Below, piece by piece: positions 51,500 to 60,640 of a stretch of 64,000 nt of DNA. Location of the stretch: the NCBI GenBank assembly GCA_965243255.1, contig CBDEUH010000004.1, forward strand, positions 2,542,001 to 2,606,000. The letters run 5' to 3'. Position 1 is the first letter of the stretch. The number at the start of each line of letters is the position of its first letter. The position numbers and the translations under genes are program-made. Under the pieces are notes generated by a model. It saw only the letters and a list, made by a program, of their open reading frames with translations, was not told where the DNA came from and did no database searches. The DNA comes from Bin87 sp965243255 (GTDB taxonomy: Bacteria > Chloroflexota > Dehalococcoidia > Lucifugimonadales > UBA3495).

Positions 51500-52255
51500 C
51501 TAGCCGGAGTCGTCCAGCAGGGCCAGCTTTTCCTGGAACAGTTCGATGGCCTTTTCTTCGGGCACGCCCATGAAGAAGCGCATGTTCTGCACGTACTCCA
51601 GCACCTCGCGGGGCAGCATCAGCAGGTCGTTGCGCGGCCCCGTGGACTTATAGAGGTTGTTCATCCAGTCCTCCTGGCCGACGAATAGGGCATCCTGCAC
51701 GACAACAAAGTCCTGCCTTTCCATGTCGCTGCGGGCCAGCCACTTGCTGAACACGAAGGGCAGCCCGGTCCATTGGGCCCACTCTTCGCCCAGATCGTAG
51801 CGTTCCGAGTATCCGCGCACTGCCCGTCGGCCCCGCAGACCCTGGTTGCCGGTAAGGAAGACCGCGTCGTGCTCGTCGTCTCGTCCCACGAAAGTGGTCC
51901 GGCTAACCCCGTGCTTCTGGTTCAGCAGCACGCGGAGCAACTCCAGGGCCGTGGGATCGGGATCGTCCACCGCGATTGAGGGCCCGTTCATATCGTCCAC
52001 GGGAGAGTTAGAGAGCAGGACGCACGAAGGCGCCCGGGTCACCGATGCCACGCAGAAGCGGGAGATCGCCGATGCCTGGTTCGACAGGCGGTCGATGTCC
52101 AGCAGGGACACCGGCCCGGCGTCCACATCGCCCCGTTCCAGAGCGCCTACAACCTCGTTGGGCTCCATGTCGGCCAGGATGATTCCCCGGCGTTCCATGT
52201 CAAAGTAGAAGGCTTCGCACTCCAGGTTTGGGATGTGGGCTACGGTGATAGGCAT
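51500..52255 (-). CDS. MqnA/MqnD-like menaquinone-biosynthesis family protein
   Basis: A 251-residue protein of the VitK2_biosynth family, related to periplasmic-binding folds. It has EVVGALERGDVDAGPVSLLD near residue 34, CVLLSNSPVDD and the typical YDLGEEWAQWTGLPFVFSKW near residue 152. Family members MqnA and MqnD act in the futalosine menaquinone route as chorismate dehydratase and cyclase. No other mqn gene is seen here, so this may be a paralogue with another substrate. It has no signal peptide. It lies 30 bases upstream of the DUF255 gene on the same strand. Confidence 0.7.
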   Translation of the reverse strand: MPITVAHIPNLECEAFYFDMERRGIILADMEPNEVVGALERGDVDAGPVSLLDIDRLSNQASAISRFCVASVTRAPSCVLLSNSPVDDMNGPSIAVDDPDPTALELLRVLLNQKHGVSRTTFVGRDDEHDAVFLTGNQGLRGRRAVRGYSERYDLGEEWAQWTGLPFVFSKWLARSDMERQDFVVVQDALFVGQEDWMNNLYKSTGPRNDLLMLPREVLEYVQNMRFFMGVPEEKAIELFQEKLALLDDSG

Positions 52256-52401
52256 GGTTCGGGCCGCCTCCTGGGATCAAATTGACGTACCTAAATCCTA
52301 TTATCATGCGACGGGGCCTCCGTCCAGAGCCGAACCGCCGGTCAATCCGGTGGTGGTCCGGCCGGAGCGGAGGCCCCAGCGTTGTCCGGTGGGGTCAGGC
52401 T

Positions 52402-53436
52402 TTACAGACGGGGTCCCATGAACATGAGGCCCTGCTTCTGGAACACCTGGATGCGATTGCGCGGACCCTCGCATACGAACACCCGGTTGGCGTCGTCCAC
52501 TGCGACGCCGGTGGGCGCCCAGAAGTCGCGCTCGCGCTCGAGGCCCGGAGCCCGGTCGCGCTCGTCCCACATCTCGGGGTTGGCGTCGAGCTTGTCCTTG
52601 CCCCACTTGGAGACGGTGGCTTCGCCGGTCTTCGAGCCGCAGAAATTGCCGTCCGGGTCGAAGTACTGCAGGCGGTTGTTCAGCCAGTCGGCGACGTAGA
52701 TGATGCCGTCCTTGTCAACGGCCACGTCGGCCGGGCGATTGAACTCGCCGTCGCCGTCGCCTGAGTTGCCGAATTTCATCACGAAGTCGCCCGACGGGGT
52801 GAACTTCTGGATGCGGTCGTTGCGCCAGTCGGCGATGTAGATGTTCCCCTGGCTGTCGATGTCGATGCCCCAGGGCTGGTCGAACTGGCCGTCGCCGGAG
52901 CCCTGGCTCCCAAATTTCATCAGGAACTGGCCCTCGGGCGTGAACTTCTGCACCCGGTGGTTGTTGCCGTCCACGACCCAGACGTTGTCGTCCGCGTCGA
53001 TGGCCAGGCCGGCGGGCCGGTCCAGTTGTCCGTCGCCGCTGCCGATGTTCTCCTGCCACTTGCTGATGTACTCGCCATCGCGAGTGAACTTGGAAATGCG
53101 GTGGAGCCACTCGTCGGACACGTAAACGGTGCCGTCGCTGGCGACGGCCACGTTGACCGGCCAGACCAGGGAGCCGTCTTCGAAGTTGTATTCGTGAGGA
53201 CCCTGCTGAGGCACGCCACGAGCGAAGGCGTTGACGTATTCCTCGTCAACCGTGCAAACCGTGACCCGGGTGCCCTCGGGCCGGTACTCGGAGGACCGGC
53301 ACAGGACGTACATCAAGTCGTCCTCGCCCCGAGCCATGTGGATGGGATAGGTGAACCCAGGCCCGAACTGCTCGCCGCGACCGATGGTGTGGCTGTATTG
53401 CAGCTGGACGTGGGAAATTCTCTGTGCTGTAACCAT
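52402..53436 (-). CDS. NHL-repeat six-bladed beta-propeller protein
   Basis: A 344-residue protein with clear NHL repeats. Blades such as LDRPAGLAIDADDNVWVVD, FDQPWGIDIDSQGNIYIAD and FNRPADVAVDKDGIIYVAD repeat every 47 residues or so, each linked by NHRVQKFTPEGQF-like strands. The repeats are far more regular than in the two propellers at 29-33 kb, and the N-terminus MVTAQRISHVQLQYSHTIG is unrelated to theirs. There is no signal peptide. GGGAGGCG precedes the ATG. It follows the DUF1501 gene by 19 bases, suggesting a joint role. Confidence 0.88.
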   Translation of the reverse strand: MVTAQRISHVQLQYSHTIGRGEQFGPGFTYPIHMARGEDDLMYVLCRSSEYRPEGTRVTVCTVDEEYVNAFARGVPQQGPHEYNFEDGSLVWPVNVAVASDGTVYVSDEWLHRISKFTRDGEYISKWQENIGSGDGQLDRPAGLAIDADDNVWVVDGNNHRVQKFTPEGQFLMKFGSQGSGDGQFDQPWGIDIDSQGNIYIADWRNDRIQKFTPSGDFVMKFGNSGDGDGEFNRPADVAVDKDGIIYVADWLNNRLQYFDPDGNFCGSKTGEATVSKWGKDKLDANPEMWDERDRAPGLERERDFWAPTGVAVDDANRVFVCEGPRNRIQVFQKQGLMFMGPRL

Positions 53437-53455
53437 AATCGCCTCCCTGCGCCGA

Positions 53456-54589
53456 CTAAATGAAGTCCATCTGCTCGAAGGAGCCGTTCACGATGGGCTG
53501 AGCGTCCAGGCCCATCCACTTCTCCAGCAGCGTGGAGTAGAGGCCGCGGAAGTCGTTGTTGAAGTGCAGGTCGCCTTCCAGCAGCTTGTTATCCTCCAGC
53601 GACGGGTACTCGCCGTAGAGACCGCCCTTGACCTGCTCACCAACGACGAAGGCGACTCCGCCGGAACCGTGGTCGGTGCCGGAGCCGTTGTCGTGGACGC
53701 GGCGGCCGAACTCGGTGAAGACCAGGAGGATGACGTCGTCGCCGGCGTTGTGCTCCTTCAGGTCGTCGTAGAAGTCGGCGACGGCGTGGGAGGTTTCGGT
53801 CCACAGGCGGGTGTGGTTGGCCAACTCGCCGGCGTGGGTGTCGAAGCTGTTGTACGGCGCGGTGGTGTAGAGCACGCGGGTGCCGAAACCGGCCAGGTGC
53901 GTCTGCGCGATGTTGCGCATGTACTGGGCCACGGTGTCGCTGCCGTACTCAACGGACGAGGAGTACATGGCGGGCGCAGTGCTCAGGATGTCGGCGCCTT
54001 CCAGGGCGTCGAGGCCGGTCTGGGCGAAGTAGTCCAGCACCGGGCCCTGCCCCAGCATGGGCGAATAGACACGGGAGAACACGTCCAGAGCCTTGGTCCG
54101 CTGCTCTTCGACTTCGATGCCGGTGAGCACGCCGTAGGTCTCCAGGTTGCCCACCGAGGCTACGGGAACGCCCGGGGCGACCAGCGAGCGCGGCAGGCCG
54201 CGGCCGAAGTTGACGCCGGTGAGCACGTTTTCCTTGCCGGGGTCCAGGTCGCGCACGGCGCGGCCCAGCCAGCCCTCGTCGCCGACCTTGTCGGGCTCAC
54301 AGGTGTGCCAGATGTCCATGGAGCGGAAGTGCGAGCGGCTGGGGTTCGGGTAGCCGACGCCCTGGATGATGGCGACCTTGCCCTCGTCATACAGTCGCTT
54401 CATGGGCGCCATGGCCGGGTTGAAGCCGATGCGGTCGTTGATGGGCAGAACCTGGTCGACAGGTATCCGCACGTTGGGCCGGTTGTCCAGGTACAGGGGA
54501 TCGCCGTAAGGGACGATCGTGTTCAGGGCGTCATTGCCCCCCGACAACTGGAGGACCACCAGCACCGGATCTTTCTTGGTGGATGTCAT
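53456..54589 (-). CDS. DUF1501 family protein
   Basis: A 377-residue protein of the DUF1501 family, related to alkaline-phosphatase/sulfatase-like folds. It has VVLQLSGGNDALNTIVPYGD at the start, SMDIWHTCEP near residue 90, and the C-terminal signature VFTEFGRRVHDNGSGTDHGS near residue 290 before VKGGLYGEYPSL. Many members have a Tat signal peptide; this one starts at the domain. The ATG at 54589 follows an AAGGGGGC site. It begins 16 bases after the DUF1800 stop, the pairing known in many phyla. The activity is not established. Confidence 0.9.
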   Translation of the reverse strand: MTSTKKDPVLVVLQLSGGNDALNTIVPYGDPLYLDNRPNVRIPVDQVLPINDRIGFNPAMAPMKRLYDEGKVAIIQGVGYPNPSRSHFRSMDIWHTCEPDKVGDEGWLGRAVRDLDPGKENVLTGVNFGRGLPRSLVAPGVPVASVGNLETYGVLTGIEVEEQRTKALDVFSRVYSPMLGQGPVLDYFAQTGLDALEGADILSTAPAMYSSSVEYGSDTVAQYMRNIAQTHLAGFGTRVLYTTAPYNSFDTHAGELANHTRLWTETSHAVADFYDDLKEHNAGDDVILLVFTEFGRRVHDNGSGTDHGSGGVAFVVGEQVKGGLYGEYPSLEDNKLLEGDLHFNNDFRGLYSTLLEKWMGLDAQPIVNGSFEQMDFI

Positions 54590-54605
54590 ATCATGCCCCC
54601 TTTTA

Positions 54606-56012
54606 TTACTCGAACAGGTACTCGGTGGTCGCCACGATGGACTGCAGCATCTGCCCGACCCGCTGGCCGAACTCGTCGGTGCCGGTCCGCAGCTCGCCTT
54701 CGCTGTCCGCCAAGGCAACGAGCTCGTTGCGGGTGACGTCGGCCAACTCATAGTGGCCCAGCAGCTGCAGGCAGCCGTCCACCAGCCGCTCGGACGAAAT
54801 TGTGTCGCCCTCGGAACCCAGGCGGTTGATGATGGCCTGCACGCCCCGTTGAGAGGTGTCGCCCACGGCATCGGCGGTGAAGTTGATGCGCTCCACCAGG
54901 GTACCGCTGTCGATCCACTCGCGGCCGGTGTGCCAACCCTCCACGGTGGGCGGGTTAAGCAGATCCTGGCCCATGTAGCGGATGGTCAGGGTCATGGCGT
55001 TCAGGCCGGGACGCGGCATGTCGAAGTCGCCAACCAGGCGCATGGTGCTGACCACGGTCTCGGTGGGGCTCTTCACCTTCTCAAACCGGGCGTTCTTGAA
55101 GAAGTCGGAGTTGAACAGCACGCGCAGCATCGACCGGATGTTGTAGCCGGAGCGGAAGTACTCGTCCTCGAGCAGCTTGATGGCTTCGGGATCCCGGGGC
55201 GGAGTGTTCTGCCAGGCGGGAACCTGGGGCTCGTCAGCGACGAAGAAGTTGTACATGTGCCGGGCAACGAACCGGGCCGCGGCCGGCTGCCGGGCTACGA
55301 TCTTCACGATGTCCTCACCGTTGAAGTTTCCCGTCTCGCCCAGGAAGGTCTTTTCGGTGTAGTCGTGGTCGGACGGATCGTAGATGAACGCGGCCTCGTA
55401 CTTGCCGTACGGGTAGCGCGGAATGGAGTTGGTCACGGTCCAGCCGGTAAAGGCGCGGGCGGCTTCCTTGACGTCATCCTCGGAGTAGTTGGCGTTGCCG
55501 TCCATGCCAACGCCCAGGGAGAAGAGCTCCAGCAGTTCGCGGCCCCAGTTCTCGTTGATGGCGTCCTTGTGGCTCATGCAGTTGTCCAGGTAGAACACCA
55601 TCGCCGGGTCCATGGACAGGCCCATGAGCAGTTCCTCGAAGTTGCCGAACCCCAGGGTGCGGAACATGTCGAGCTCGATATTCTGCTGTTTGGGGTACTC
55701 GCACTTGGCGTGGCCCGTGCAGAAAATGTGGTGCCAGAACAGGGCGATCTTCTCTTCAAGCGGACGCTTGGTGTTGATCATCCGGTAGGTCCACTCTTCC
55801 TGCTGACCCTCGAGGCCGGCCTTGGAAACCCACTGCGGCTGATAGCGCATCAGGATGTCGTCCTGAATGGCTGGCTGGGATTCCGGATTCAGCAGTTCTT
55901 CGACCGTGGCCTCGTAGCCCTTCTCGGCGCGTGCCTCCAGTTCCTCATACGTTGCACCAAATCCGGCGCGGCGCATGAGGTGCGCCATCAAAGCAATGTC
56001 CTTTTCTGCCAT
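54606..56012 (-). CDS. DUF1800 family protein
   Basis: A 468-residue DUF1800 protein. It starts IALMAHLMRRAGFGATYEEL, has FWHHIFCTGHAKCEYPKQQ near residue 95, NENWGRELLELFSLGVGM near residue 145, and the closing VEGWHTGREWIDSGTLVERI near residue 375. The ATG at 56012 has AGGAGGTAACAG before it; the frame upstream to 56147 is not supported. It is always found with DUF1501 proteins and is thought to act with them outside or at the membrane, but no signal peptide is seen here. A 230-base spacer upstream leaves room for a promoter. Confidence 0.9.
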   Translation of the reverse strand: MAEKDIALMAHLMRRAGFGATYEELEARAEKGYEATVEELLNPESQPAIQDDILMRYQPQWVSKAGLEGQQEEWTYRMINTKRPLEEKIALFWHHIFCTGHAKCEYPKQQNIELDMFRTLGFGNFEELLMGLSMDPAMVFYLDNCMSHKDAINENWGRELLELFSLGVGMDGNANYSEDDVKEAARAFTGWTVTNSIPRYPYGKYEAAFIYDPSDHDYTEKTFLGETGNFNGEDIVKIVARQPAAARFVARHMYNFFVADEPQVPAWQNTPPRDPEAIKLLEDEYFRSGYNIRSMLRVLFNSDFFKNARFEKVKSPTETVVSTMRLVGDFDMPRPGLNAMTLTIRYMGQDLLNPPTVEGWHTGREWIDSGTLVERINFTADAVGDTSQRGVQAIINRLGSEGDTISSERLVDGCLQLLGHYELADVTRNELVALADSEGELRTGTDEFGQRVGQMLQSIVATTEYLFE

Positions 56013-56242
56013 TCTGTTACCTCCTGGATACGCATATTCGCCGTGTTTGACTGCCAATATCCCGGCAGTGAGTTTTCTTACCGGGAATGACGGCGGCGCG
56101 TGCCGGGGCGTCCGTTCCTTTGGGCACACGACGACGGTTGGCAGCAATTCGTTAATTTGTGCGCCATGCTAGCCCGAATTGCTCAATTCGTCAATGTTTT
56201 CTATGGTGATATCCGTTTCCGAACGCAATTGGTTTTGACTTA

Positions 56243-57268
56243 CTATCCGGGGAGTTCGGTGATTGAAATCCAGCCCGGGCCTTCGCCCAGCGGATGGCTT
56301 CCCAATCGGGTCAACTGGCCCGAGTCGCCGTCGATGCCGAAGATGGCCATTTGACCCGAATCCTGACCAGCGGAGTAGATGAACTTGTCCTGCAGGTCGA
56401 GGCAGAGTGCGTTGGGTCTCGGCTCCGACGGCACGATTCCGTTGGAAGTGAGCGCGCCTGTCGTCGCGTCCACCGTGTAGCAGGCGACGCTGTCGTGGCC
56501 CCGGTTGGGCGCGTACAGGAACCTGCCCGACGAGGTGATCTGGATTTGGGAGCAGGTATTGCGCTCGCTGAATCCTTCCGGCGGCAGGGTGGTTACGGTC
56601 TGGAACAGCGACAGGGCGCCGTGTGAGGTGTCCAGGTTGTAGGCGCTCACGCTGCAACCCTGCTCGTTGGAGAAGTACAGCACGTCGAGGGAGGGATGGA
56701 AGCAGAAGTGGCGCGGCCCCAGGAATTCCTCGGGGTCCACGGTGGCCGGCGAGTTCGGCGTGATATGGCCGGTGTTCTGGTCAAACCGGAACTGCCAGAT
56801 GGAGTTGGGGCCGTTGCCGGCGATGTGCGGCACAAAGGCGTAGGCGTTGGTCGGATCGGTCTGCATGGCGTGGGCGCCGGTGGCCGTTTCCAGCCATTCG
56901 ACGGGATCGCCGCCGACCGAACCGTCATCACCGATGGGATGAACCGCAACGCGCGCACCCTGGTAGTAGGACGACAGCACGAACCGGCCCCGCCGGTCGG
57001 TGGCCACGTATACGGGCCAGGCGTCCAGCGCGATGGACCCATTCTGCGTCAACCCTCCGTTGGACTGGTCAATCTGGAAACTGACCAACTGCGTAACTTC
57101 CCGGCATCCCACGTACAGGAACCGTCGGTCTGGACTGATCGCCATGGTGAATGGCCCGCCGTCAACGGCCACGTCGGTTTGCAGCGTCATCCCGCCGGTG
57201 TCGGGGTCGATGGTGAAGACCGAGATCTTGTTGTCACCCTGGACGGCAACGTACATGTAATAAGGCAT
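56243..57268 (-). CDS. Lactonase family beta-propeller protein (6-phosphogluconolactonase-like)
   Basis: A 341-residue seven-bladed propeller of the Pgl/carboxy-cis,cis-muconate cyclase family. Typical features are YMYVAVQGDNKISVFTIDPD at the start, GGPFTMAISPDRRFLYVGCR near residue 40, a GAHAMQTDPTNAYAFVPHI active-site-like loop near residue 130, LGPRHFCFHPSLDVLYFSNE near residue 183 and SGRFLYAPNRGHDSVACY near residue 240. It should hydrolyse a lactone or act as a propeller scaffold. No signal peptide. It lies at the head of the run of minus-strand genes going down to 49.7 kb. Confidence 0.85.
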   Translation of the reverse strand: MPYYMYVAVQGDNKISVFTIDPDTGGMTLQTDVAVDGGPFTMAISPDRRFLYVGCREVTQLVSFQIDQSNGGLTQNGSIALDAWPVYVATDRRGRFVLSSYYQGARVAVHPIGDDGSVGGDPVEWLETATGAHAMQTDPTNAYAFVPHIAGNGPNSIWQFRFDQNTGHITPNSPATVDPEEFLGPRHFCFHPSLDVLYFSNEQGCSVSAYNLDTSHGALSLFQTVTTLPPEGFSERNTCSQIQITSSGRFLYAPNRGHDSVACYTVDATTGALTSNGIVPSEPRPNALCLDLQDKFIYSAGQDSGQMAIFGIDGDSGQLTRLGSHPLGEGPGWISITELPG

Positions 57269-57454
57269 CGCTTCTTCTCCCTGGTTGAAATGCGGCGGGT
57301 GGCGTTGACGCCAACGTTACCCCGTAGAGGGCCCAAACCCGGGGCGCCGCGCCCAAAGCATCCCGTCGGCCACAGCGCCATGACCGGACAGGCGGTTTAT
57401 CTGCCTCTTTAGGCTCCGGATCCTTGCGGCTGTCATTTGCCGGCGCTGGCGAGT

Positions 57455-58360
57455 TTACAGAGGTCGATCAGGCAGGTACTTGTCCTCCATTTCGCGAATG
57501 CGGTCCGCGCCCAGGATGCCGCCGTTGGTGGCAACGCCCCACTTGCTCTGGGCCGCTGTCGCCAGGAAGTCATCGATGGCGGCGGTGCCGCGATCCTGGA
57601 AATCGCTGAGGAAGTCCCAAGATGCCTGGAGGCCCGCCATGGTGGTGAGGGCGGGATACCAGGCCGCGGCGGCGCCGGCTTCCTGCAACTCCTCCAGGGT
57701 GGGATGGGTCTGGCTGCCGTGGGTGAACAGGGGCAGCACCGGCCCGGGAATGCGGCGGATGGCTTCCTTGTTGTCCTCCCAGGAGGCCACGGCGGGGCAC
57801 ACCACGTCCACGTTGGTCTCGCTCTTGTAGGCCAGGCAGCGCTCCATCACGTCCTCGAGGGTTGCTCCGGGAACGCCGGCGTAGTCGCAGCGGGCCACGA
57901 TCACGAAGTCGGGATCGTACTCCATCTTGGCGTCCATGGCGGCCCGGAGTTTGCCCACCATCTCCTCGATGGAAACGCAACGACGGCGGGGGCCGGACTT
58001 GGGCGGGTAGGTCTGGTCCTCCAGGTGGGTGCCGGCGATGCCGGCGCGGATGTACTCCTTGACCGTCTCGTACACCTGGATGGCGTCGCCGTAGCCGGTG
58101 TCCATGTCAACGAAGGCCGGTATGTCGATGGTGTTCACGATTTTCCGGGCGTTGTCCACCATGTCGCGCATGCTGGTGCCGCCCTCGGTCAGGCCCATGA
58201 CCTGCGCCGAGGTGTTGCCGCCGGACATGTAGAAGGCCTCGAATCCCAGCGCTTCGGCCATCTTCGCTCCCATGGCGTTCATGCCGCCGGCCAGGACGAA
58301 GATCTGCGGACGCTCGAACAGCTCCTTGAGCCTGGTGGTCATGCGTTGTTGCTCTGGCAT
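57455..58360 (-). CDS. Isocitrate lyase/PEP mutase family protein
   Basis: A 301-residue TIM-barrel protein of the ICL/PEP mutase superfamily. It has FVLAGGMNAMGAKMAEALGF near residue 20, the metal-binding VDMDTGYGDA near residue 84 and HLEDQTYPPKSGPRRR near residue 113. True isocitrate and methylisocitrate lyases have KxCGH where this has KSGPR, so the catalytic Cys is missing; it is more likely an oxaloacetate decarboxylase-like, PEP-mutase-like or other C-C/C-P enzyme. The ATG at 58360 follows GGGGGAAG; a GTG at 58363 is possible. It is a single gene. Confidence 0.85.
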   Translation of the reverse strand: MPEQQRMTTRLKELFERPQIFVLAGGMNAMGAKMAEALGFEAFYMSGGNTSAQVMGLTEGGTSMRDMVDNARKIVNTIDIPAFVDMDTGYGDAIQVYETVKEYIRAGIAGTHLEDQTYPPKSGPRRRCVSIEEMVGKLRAAMDAKMEYDPDFVIVARCDYAGVPGATLEDVMERCLAYKSETNVDVVCPAVASWEDNKEAIRRIPGPVLPLFTHGSQTHPTLEELQEAGAAAAWYPALTTMAGLQASWDFLSDFQDRGTAAIDDFLATAAQSKWGVATNGGILGADRIREMEDKYLPDRPL

Positions 58361-59082
58361 CACTCTTCCCCCTTGCGATGTTCCGTGTTCACCACTGGAC
58401 GTACATGGGCATCGAAGTTAATCGGTAGAAACAGGGTCGCGTTCCAAATCCCGTTTGGGTCAGGGTAAATGCCGGAGTTCACATCAGCTGGGGTTCCGGG
58501 CCAATCCCGAAAACAGCAGTAACTGACCGGACACAGGCCCAGGACACCTCGATTATAGCACCGATTAGGGATGCCGATTGTGGTCTCGGTCTCGGAGGGA
58601 CTTGCAAATCACTCCACGTCCAGGAAATTTCTAAACAGGGCGTCATTTTGTAGCTTGGAACGGTGTTTCGCAAGTCGTGAGGCGATCCCGCAGTGCGGAA
58701 CCGACCGTGGCAGGGGCAGACTTACTGCCCAGCCTGCGGCCAGATTTGCCTCGGTTTTTTGCCGGCACGCACCCCTTGCGGAACGGGGTTTTGGGAGGAC
58801 ATCCCGCAACCTCTCAATTTACATCTCAAGCAATCTGGCGACACGCCGCCAAACACGAGACGACTTACTCCCACGTGATAAGCCTTCGACGAGCCAAGCC
58901 GGCAAGGTCCTAACAGGATGTTGAAATGGGGCGTTGTGTGGTGAAAAGGTGCGATGAAAGGCCGTCAAATTGAGGAGCGCTCTCAAATCCGCTAGTGGAA
59001 CCAGCTGGGAAACGTGAGACTCGTGCCATTCGTTGGGGTTTGCGCGCTAGCGCCGGTTTTCCAGACAGACCGGTCCCAGGGC
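58361..59082. other. Gene-poor stretch next to a transposase remnant
   Basis: Some 720 bases without a convincing gene. The section 58560-58920 has mixed-frame fragments only. CTAACAGGATGTTGAAA near 58909-58926 resembles the terminal inverted repeats of some IS5/IS1182-type elements and may mark the outer end of the decayed insertion sequence whose transposase lies at 59083-59725. Confidence 0.4.
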
Positions 59083-59725
59083 TCACGCCGCGATTGGCAT
59101 CAGTTTCGACAACCGCACCAGGTTGTAGCTGGCGGTGGTCATCTCCATGCTGCGCCGTTCACCCCGAAAGTCCACCTCTGGATTGCGTCCACCACCCTCA
59201 GACGGCGGCCATTGGTCTTCGTTTCTGGGTCGGAAACTCTTCACCGATGCCCAATCCTCCAACAGCGTCCCGAGATTGGTCAAGGGTCAGGCTGAAATGC
59301 TCCTCAGACAACAGCCGCTGCTTGCGGGCCTGCTCCGCGATCTGCAGCAGGAACTCCCGCGCCACATCGGCGTCCAGCAACCGCTGTCGGTTCTTGGCAA
59401 ACACCGAGTGGTCGAAACTGTGGTCCATGATATTCAGGTCCAGGAACCACTTGAACAGCAGGTCATACTCCAAACGCTCGCAAAACTGCCGCTCGCTGCG
59501 CACCGAGAACAGCGCCATCAGCAGGCAGGCTTTCAGCAGATGCTCCGGCGGTATCGACGCCCGGCCATTGCCGGCGTACATCCGGTCAAAGGTGGGAGAC
59601 AGTTTGGTCAGAGCCTGGTCCACCATGGGCATGATGCGCCGGATTGGATGGTGCTGGGGCACCAGCGCATCGGGCGTAACCGCCGTCAACTCCCGCTGGG
59701 TGGGCGGGTGCGCCCGGCCAACTCT
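59083..59725 (-). pseudogene. Decayed IS5/IS1182-type transposase
   Basis: The minus strand first encodes an N-terminal transposase domain: PPEHLLKACLLMALFSVRSE, LLFKWFLDLNIMDHSFDHS and LLSEEHFSLT. Near 59270 the frame shifts, and the next frame carries EDWASVKSFRPRNEDQWP and GGGRNPEVDFRGERR. It then jumps straight to the extreme C-terminus, TASYNLVRLSKLMPIAA, with a stop at 59083-59085. The central catalytic part (roughly 150 residues or more) is deleted. The original start abuts the 3' end of the enoyl-CoA hydratase gene and may be lost. The element cannot move by itself. Confidence 0.8.
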
Positions 59726-59726
59726 A

Positions 59727-60485
59727 TCAGCCCTGCGCCAGCGACACATCCACCGCCGCCAGTCCCTCGACTGCCAGCCCGTATCCCAACATGTCCTGCA
59801 TTTGCCGTTTCAGTTGCAGCGTCAGGGCGACTCGGGTGTAGCGCAGAGTCAGCGGCGGCCGCTCGGCCAGTTGTCGCGCCAGTTCCCATGCCCGGGGCAA
59901 CAGTTGGTCCTTGGGCAGCACTTCGGCTACCACGCCCAACTCTAGCGCCTCCCCCGCCGACAGCGTCTGTCCGGTCAGCAGGAAGTACCGGCCCCGGTTC
60001 TGCCCCAATAGCATGGGCCAGACCACGTGGACGCCGTCCCCGGGCACCACGCCGCGCGGAAAGTGAGGCGCGTCCTGGAACGTCGCCGTCTCCGACGCCA
60101 GCACGATGTCCGACATCACCGGAATCTCGGCGTGGATTGTCGCCGGCCCGTTGACCGCGCCAATCACCGGGACCTCGATCTCCAGTAGGTTGGTCAACAG
60201 GCGCTTGCCCTCCCAGTAGGTCTTGTCCCAGTCCAGGGGCATGCGCCGCGTGGGTCGGTTGGGCTCGAAATTCGCGCAGTAATCGTCGCCCGTCCCGGTG
60301 AGGATCACAACCTTGTTCTCCGGGTCCGCCCCGATGTCTGCAAAGGCATAGCCCAACTCCCGGTGCGAAGCCTCACCCCAGAGCAGGCTCCCGTCCCCGG
60401 AGTGAAACGTTACCTGCAGAATGCCGTCCTCCCGCTGCACGCTGACCGTCTCGTATTTGTTCTCGTAGTCTGCCAATACCGTCAT
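59727..60485 (-). CDS. Enoyl-CoA hydratase/isomerase family protein
   Basis: A 252-residue crotonase-fold protein. It has VQREDGILQVTFHSGDGSLLW near residue 17, VVILTGTGDDYCANFEPNRP (first oxyanion region) near residue 55 and AVNGPATIHAEIPVMSDIVL near residue 107. The first oxyanion region usually reads FSAGAD-like; here it is YCANFE, so the substrate or chemistry may differ from true hydratases. The ATG at 60485 follows AAGGAGGACAG; the frame upstream to 60620 is unsupported. It is divergent from the cupin gene and its 3' end touches the transposase remnant. Confidence 0.85.
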   Translation of the reverse strand: MTVLADYENKYETVSVQREDGILQVTFHSGDGSLLWGEASHRELGYAFADIGADPENKVVILTGTGDDYCANFEPNRPTRRMPLDWDKTYWEGKRLLTNLLEIEVPVIGAVNGPATIHAEIPVMSDIVLASETATFQDAPHFPRGVVPGDGVHVVWPMLLGQNRGRYFLLTGQTLSAGEALELGVVAEVLPKDQLLPRAWELARQLAERPPLTLRYTRVALTLQLKRQMQDMLGYGLAVEGLAAVDVSLAQG

Positions 60486-60640
60486 GGCTGTCCTCCTTGA
60501 AGTGTCGACTGCCGTGTTTCTAGGGGCAACTCGCCCCTGACCGCACTTTACACCGCCGGAGGAATCCACTATTGCTTGCGCATCACGGCGGGGCGGTTGT
60601 GTTAGGATTCGGCGTGACACTCAACGACACGGGAGGAATC

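Noticed and set aside
53351..56090. Long plus-strand frames opposite the DUF1501 and DUF1800 genes
   Set aside because: They are antisense shadows caused by high GC; the minus-strand proteins match known families.
57290..57420. Palindrome-like GC-rich spacer upstream of the lactonase gene
   Set aside because: Looks like a decayed REP-type repeat but no clear stem could be laid out by eye.
58677..58913. A short frame with TYCPACGQIC that looks like a zinc ribbon
   Set aside because: Only one CxxC-like pair, no partner pair, no start site and no family match; probably chance.
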